Assembly (NCBI RefSeq): GCF_014202435.1
Contig: NZ_JACHGU010000001.1
Span: forward strand, 248,001-312,000
From: Pseudoxanthomonas broegbernensis
Lineage (GTDB): Bacteria; Pseudomonadota; Gammaproteobacteria; Xanthomonadales; Xanthomonadaceae
Reading direction: 5' to 3'
DNA: 64,000 bases
Shown here one piece after another: positions 61,960 through 64,000 of this stretch (position 1 is the stretch's first letter; each line of letters begins with the position of its first letter). The notes beneath the pieces were generated by a model. It was given only the letters and a program-made list of their open reading frames with translations. It made no database searches and was not told the DNA's origin. Made by a program: the position numbers and the translations under genes.

Positions 61960-62037
61960 AGAAGGAATGTCGCAGTATTCATCGGCATCTGCTGATTCCC
62001 GTTTCTTCATAAGCCTCGCCGCCTGTAGCCCTTTCCC

Positions 62038-63975
62038 ATGATTTCCTTGCGCAATTTCGCCCTGCGCCGCGGCGAACGCCTGCTGCTGTCCAACGTCGAC
62101 CTGGCCCTCCACGCCGGCTACCGGGTGGGCGTGGTCGGCCGCAACGGCACCGGCAAGTCCAGCCTGTTCGCCGCCATCCGCGGCGAGCTGGAGGCGGACA
62201 AGGGCGACGTCGACCTGCCCGGCAAGGTGCGCATCGCCTCGGTCGCCCAGGAGACCCCGTCGCTGCCGGACCCGGCCATCGATTTCGTGCTCGGCGGCGA
62301 CGCGGTGATCGCCGCCGTGCTGCGCGAGGAGGCCGCGGCCAATGCGCGCGAGGACTGGGAGGCGGTGGCCGCCGCGCACCAGAAGCTGGCCGAGCTCAAC
62401 GGCTACGACGCCGAGGCCCGCGCCGGCCGCCTGCTGCACGGCCTCGGCTTCCCGGCCGACACCCACCGCCGGCCGGTGGCCTCGTTCTCCGGTGGCTGGC
62501 GCGTGCGCCTGAACCTGGCCCGCGCGCTGATGATGCCCAGCGACCTTTTGCTGCTGGACGAGCCGACCAACCACCTGGACCTGGATGCGGTCTACTGGCT
62601 GGAGCAGTGGCTGCTCAAGTACCCCGGCACCCTGCTGCTGATCTCCCACGACCGCGAGTTCCTGGACAACGTCGCCACCCACACCCTGCACCTGCACGGT
62701 GGCGGGGCGAAGCTGTACGTGGGCGGCTACACCGACTTCGAGCGCCAGCGCGCCGAGCAGTTGCGCCAGCAGCAGATCGCGCACGAGAAGGAGCAGGCCG
62801 AGCGCGCCCACCTGCAGAGCTTCATCGACCGCTTCAAGGCCAAGGCCTCCAAGGCCAAGCAGGCGCAGAGCCGGATGAAGCGCCTGTCCAAGCTGGCCGG
62901 CACCGAGGCGGTGCGCGCCGAGCGCGAGTTCCGGATCGAGTTCGCCCCTCCGTCGAAGCTGCCGCACTCGCTGATCCGCTTGAACGAAGTGGACTGCGGT
63001 TATCCGCTGCATTCGCGGCCCGGCGATGCGGACCCCGCGCAGCGCGAGGGCCTCGCGCCGGCGCGAGAACCGGCATCGGGCGAGCGCCACGTCCTCGTCC
63101 TCCGGGAGATCGGCTTCGGCCTGGAGGCCGGCGACCGCATCGGCCTGCTCGGCCCCAACGGCGCGGGCAAGACCACCCTGGTGCGCACCCTGGTCGGCGA
63201 GCTGCCGCCGCTGGCCGGCGAGCGCGGCGCGCACCCGGACCTGCGCATCGGCTACTTCGCCCAGCACACGGTGGAGTCGCTGCACGAGGGCCAGTCGCCC
63301 ATCGACCATTTCCGCGACCTTTCGCCGGACACGCCGACCCAGGCCTTCCGCGACTTCCTCGGCAAGTGGAACTTCCCCGGCGACCGCGCCTTCGAGACCG
63401 TGGACGGCTTCTCCGGCGGCGAGCGCGCGCGCCTGGCGCTGGCGCTGATCGCCTGGCAGCAGCCCAACGTGCTGCTGCTGGACGAGCCGACCAACCACCT
63501 GGACCTGGAGATGCGCGAGGCGCTGGCCGAGGCGCTGAGCGACTTCGACGGCGCCATCGTCATGGTCAGCCACGACCGGCACCTGATCGGCCTGGTCTGC
63601 GACACCTTCTGGCGCGTGGCCGACGGCGCGGTGGAGCCGTTCTCCGGCGACCTGGACGACTATGCGGCCTGGCTGCGCACCCGCCCGGCCGCGCAGGGCA
63701 CCCGCCAGCGCATGGCCGAGGCCGTGCCCGTGCCCGCGCCGGCGACACCGGCCGTGGCGAGGAAACCGGCCAACCCGGTCAAGCTGGCCGCCGCCGAGAA
63801 GCGGGTGACCGAGCTGGAGAGCCGGATCGCCGACCTGGACCGGCAACTGGCCGATCCATCGCAACTGTCCGACCCGGCGCGGGTCACGGTGCTGGGACGC
63901 GAGCGCGAGACCGCCGCCCAGCACCTGGAGCAGGCCGAGCAGGCCTGGCTGGAATTGCTGGAAAGCGCCGGCTGA
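62038..63975 (+). CDS. yheS: ABC-F ATPase YheS
   Basis: The 645-residue tandem-ATPase ABC-F protein is closest in pattern to E. coli YheS. The first domain has GRNGTGKSS, the signature SGGWRVRLNLARALM and LLLDEPTNHLDLDAVYWLEQ. A charged linker follows (FIDRFKAKASKAKQAQSRMK), then a second domain with GPNGAGKTTL, SGGERARLALALI and a second LLLDEPTNHLDLEMRE. A C-terminal coiled coil (about 580-640) ends the protein. No membrane part is present, so it acts on ribosomes. An unusual ~30-residue Ala/Arg/Pro segment (about 322-352) precedes the second domain. It is the last gene; 25 bp remain to the window edge. Confidence 0.95.
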   Translation: MISLRNFALRRGERLLLSNVDLALHAGYRVGVVGRNGTGKSSLFAAIRGELEADKGDVDLPGKVRIASVAQETPSLPDPAIDFVLGGDAVIAAVLREEAAANAREDWEAVAAAHQKLAELNGYDAEARAGRLLHGLGFPADTHRRPVASFSGGWRVRLNLARALMMPSDLLLLDEPTNHLDLDAVYWLEQWLLKYPGTLLLISHDREFLDNVATHTLHLHGGGAKLYVGGYTDFERQRAEQLRQQQIAHEKEQAERAHLQSFIDRFKAKASKAKQAQSRMKRLSKLAGTEAVRAEREFRIEFAPPSKLPHSLIRLNEVDCGYPLHSRPGDADPAQREGLAPAREPASGERHVLVLREIGFGLEAGDRIGLLGPNGAGKTTLVRTLVGELPPLAGERGAHPDLRIGYFAQHTVESLHEGQSPIDHFRDLSPDTPTQAFRDFLGKWNFPGDRAFETVDGFSGGERARLALALIAWQQPNVLLLDEPTNHLDLEMREALAEALSDFDGAIVMVSHDRHLIGLVCDTFWRVADGAVEPFSGDLDDYAAWLRTRPAAQGTRQRMAEAVPVPAPATPAVARKPANPVKLAAAEKRVTELESRIADLDRQLADPSQLSDPARVTVLGRERETAAQHLEQAEQAWLELLESAG

Positions 63976-64000
63976 CCCGCGCACCGCCGGCACCAGGGGT

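Noticed and set aside
61940-61990. Fur box upstream of the TonB receptor
   Set aside because: The AT-rich zone does not show the GATAAT-type hexamer repeats expected of a Fur site.

Overview
This is a very GC-rich, densely coded chromosomal window. Gene order, coding style and dispersed palindromes all point to a gammaproteobacterium of the Xanthomonadaceae/Lysobacteraceae type (Lysobacter, Luteimonas or Pseudoxanthomonas-like). The supporting signs are the order glyA-nrdR-ribD-ribE-ribBX-ribH-nusB-thiL, a dcw cluster without murD, an otsB-GH15-otsA operon, dciA beside lpxC and secA, and short REP-like elements of the 'TGTAGGAGCCGGCTTC' type. I see no phage, plasmid, transposase, CRISPR array, tRNA or rRNA. 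The window reads as core genome.

Layout. 1-8585: ettA (partial, minus), glyA, nrdR, then the riboflavin genes with an FMN riboswitch between ribD and ribE, then nusB and thiL. 8656-13847 (minus): a PatB/MalY C-S lyase, a GlcD-like FAD oxidoreductase, yraN and lpoA. 13916-15340: rsmI and the RNase P RNA. 15341-15915: a regulatory interval with an AT-rich island, a sigma70-type promoter and five 10-bp-phased MraZ boxes. 15916-31731: the division and cell-wall cluster mraZ-rsmH-ftsL-ftsI-murE-murF-mraY-ftsW-murG-murC-ddlB-ftsQ-ftsA-ftsZ, in which the first thirteen genes have no intergenic base at all. 31978-38844: lpxC, divergent dciA and an M23 peptidase, secA, and a Nudix/TenI-like fusion. 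39029-44623: coaE, nadE, bamD, rluD and pgeF.

The right third holds more variable functions. These are a secreted SMP-30-like beta-propeller, a DUF481 outer-membrane protein, the trehalose operon (otsB-GH15-otsA, minus), a DUF4166 protein, a GIY-YIG protein, clpB under a near-consensus heat-shock promoter, metY, an FAD amine oxidase-like protein, a CPA2 cation/proton antiporter, a TonB-dependent receptor with a repeat-bearing leader, and the ABC-F ATPase yheS.

Functionally the window couples peptidoglycan precursor synthesis, septation and lipid A commitment with outer-membrane assembly (bamD, lpoA) and protein export (secA). The most informative absences and alterations are the missing murD, which suggests the MurD2/MurL route known in Xanthomonas, and the loss of the zinc cysteines in the GTP cyclohydrolase II half of RibBA. 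I did not find a convincing, wholly undescribed multi-gene system. The findings are mainly regulatory architecture, repeat elements and lineage-specific protein changes. Promoter, terminator and repeat calls were made by eye and are weaker than the gene calls.
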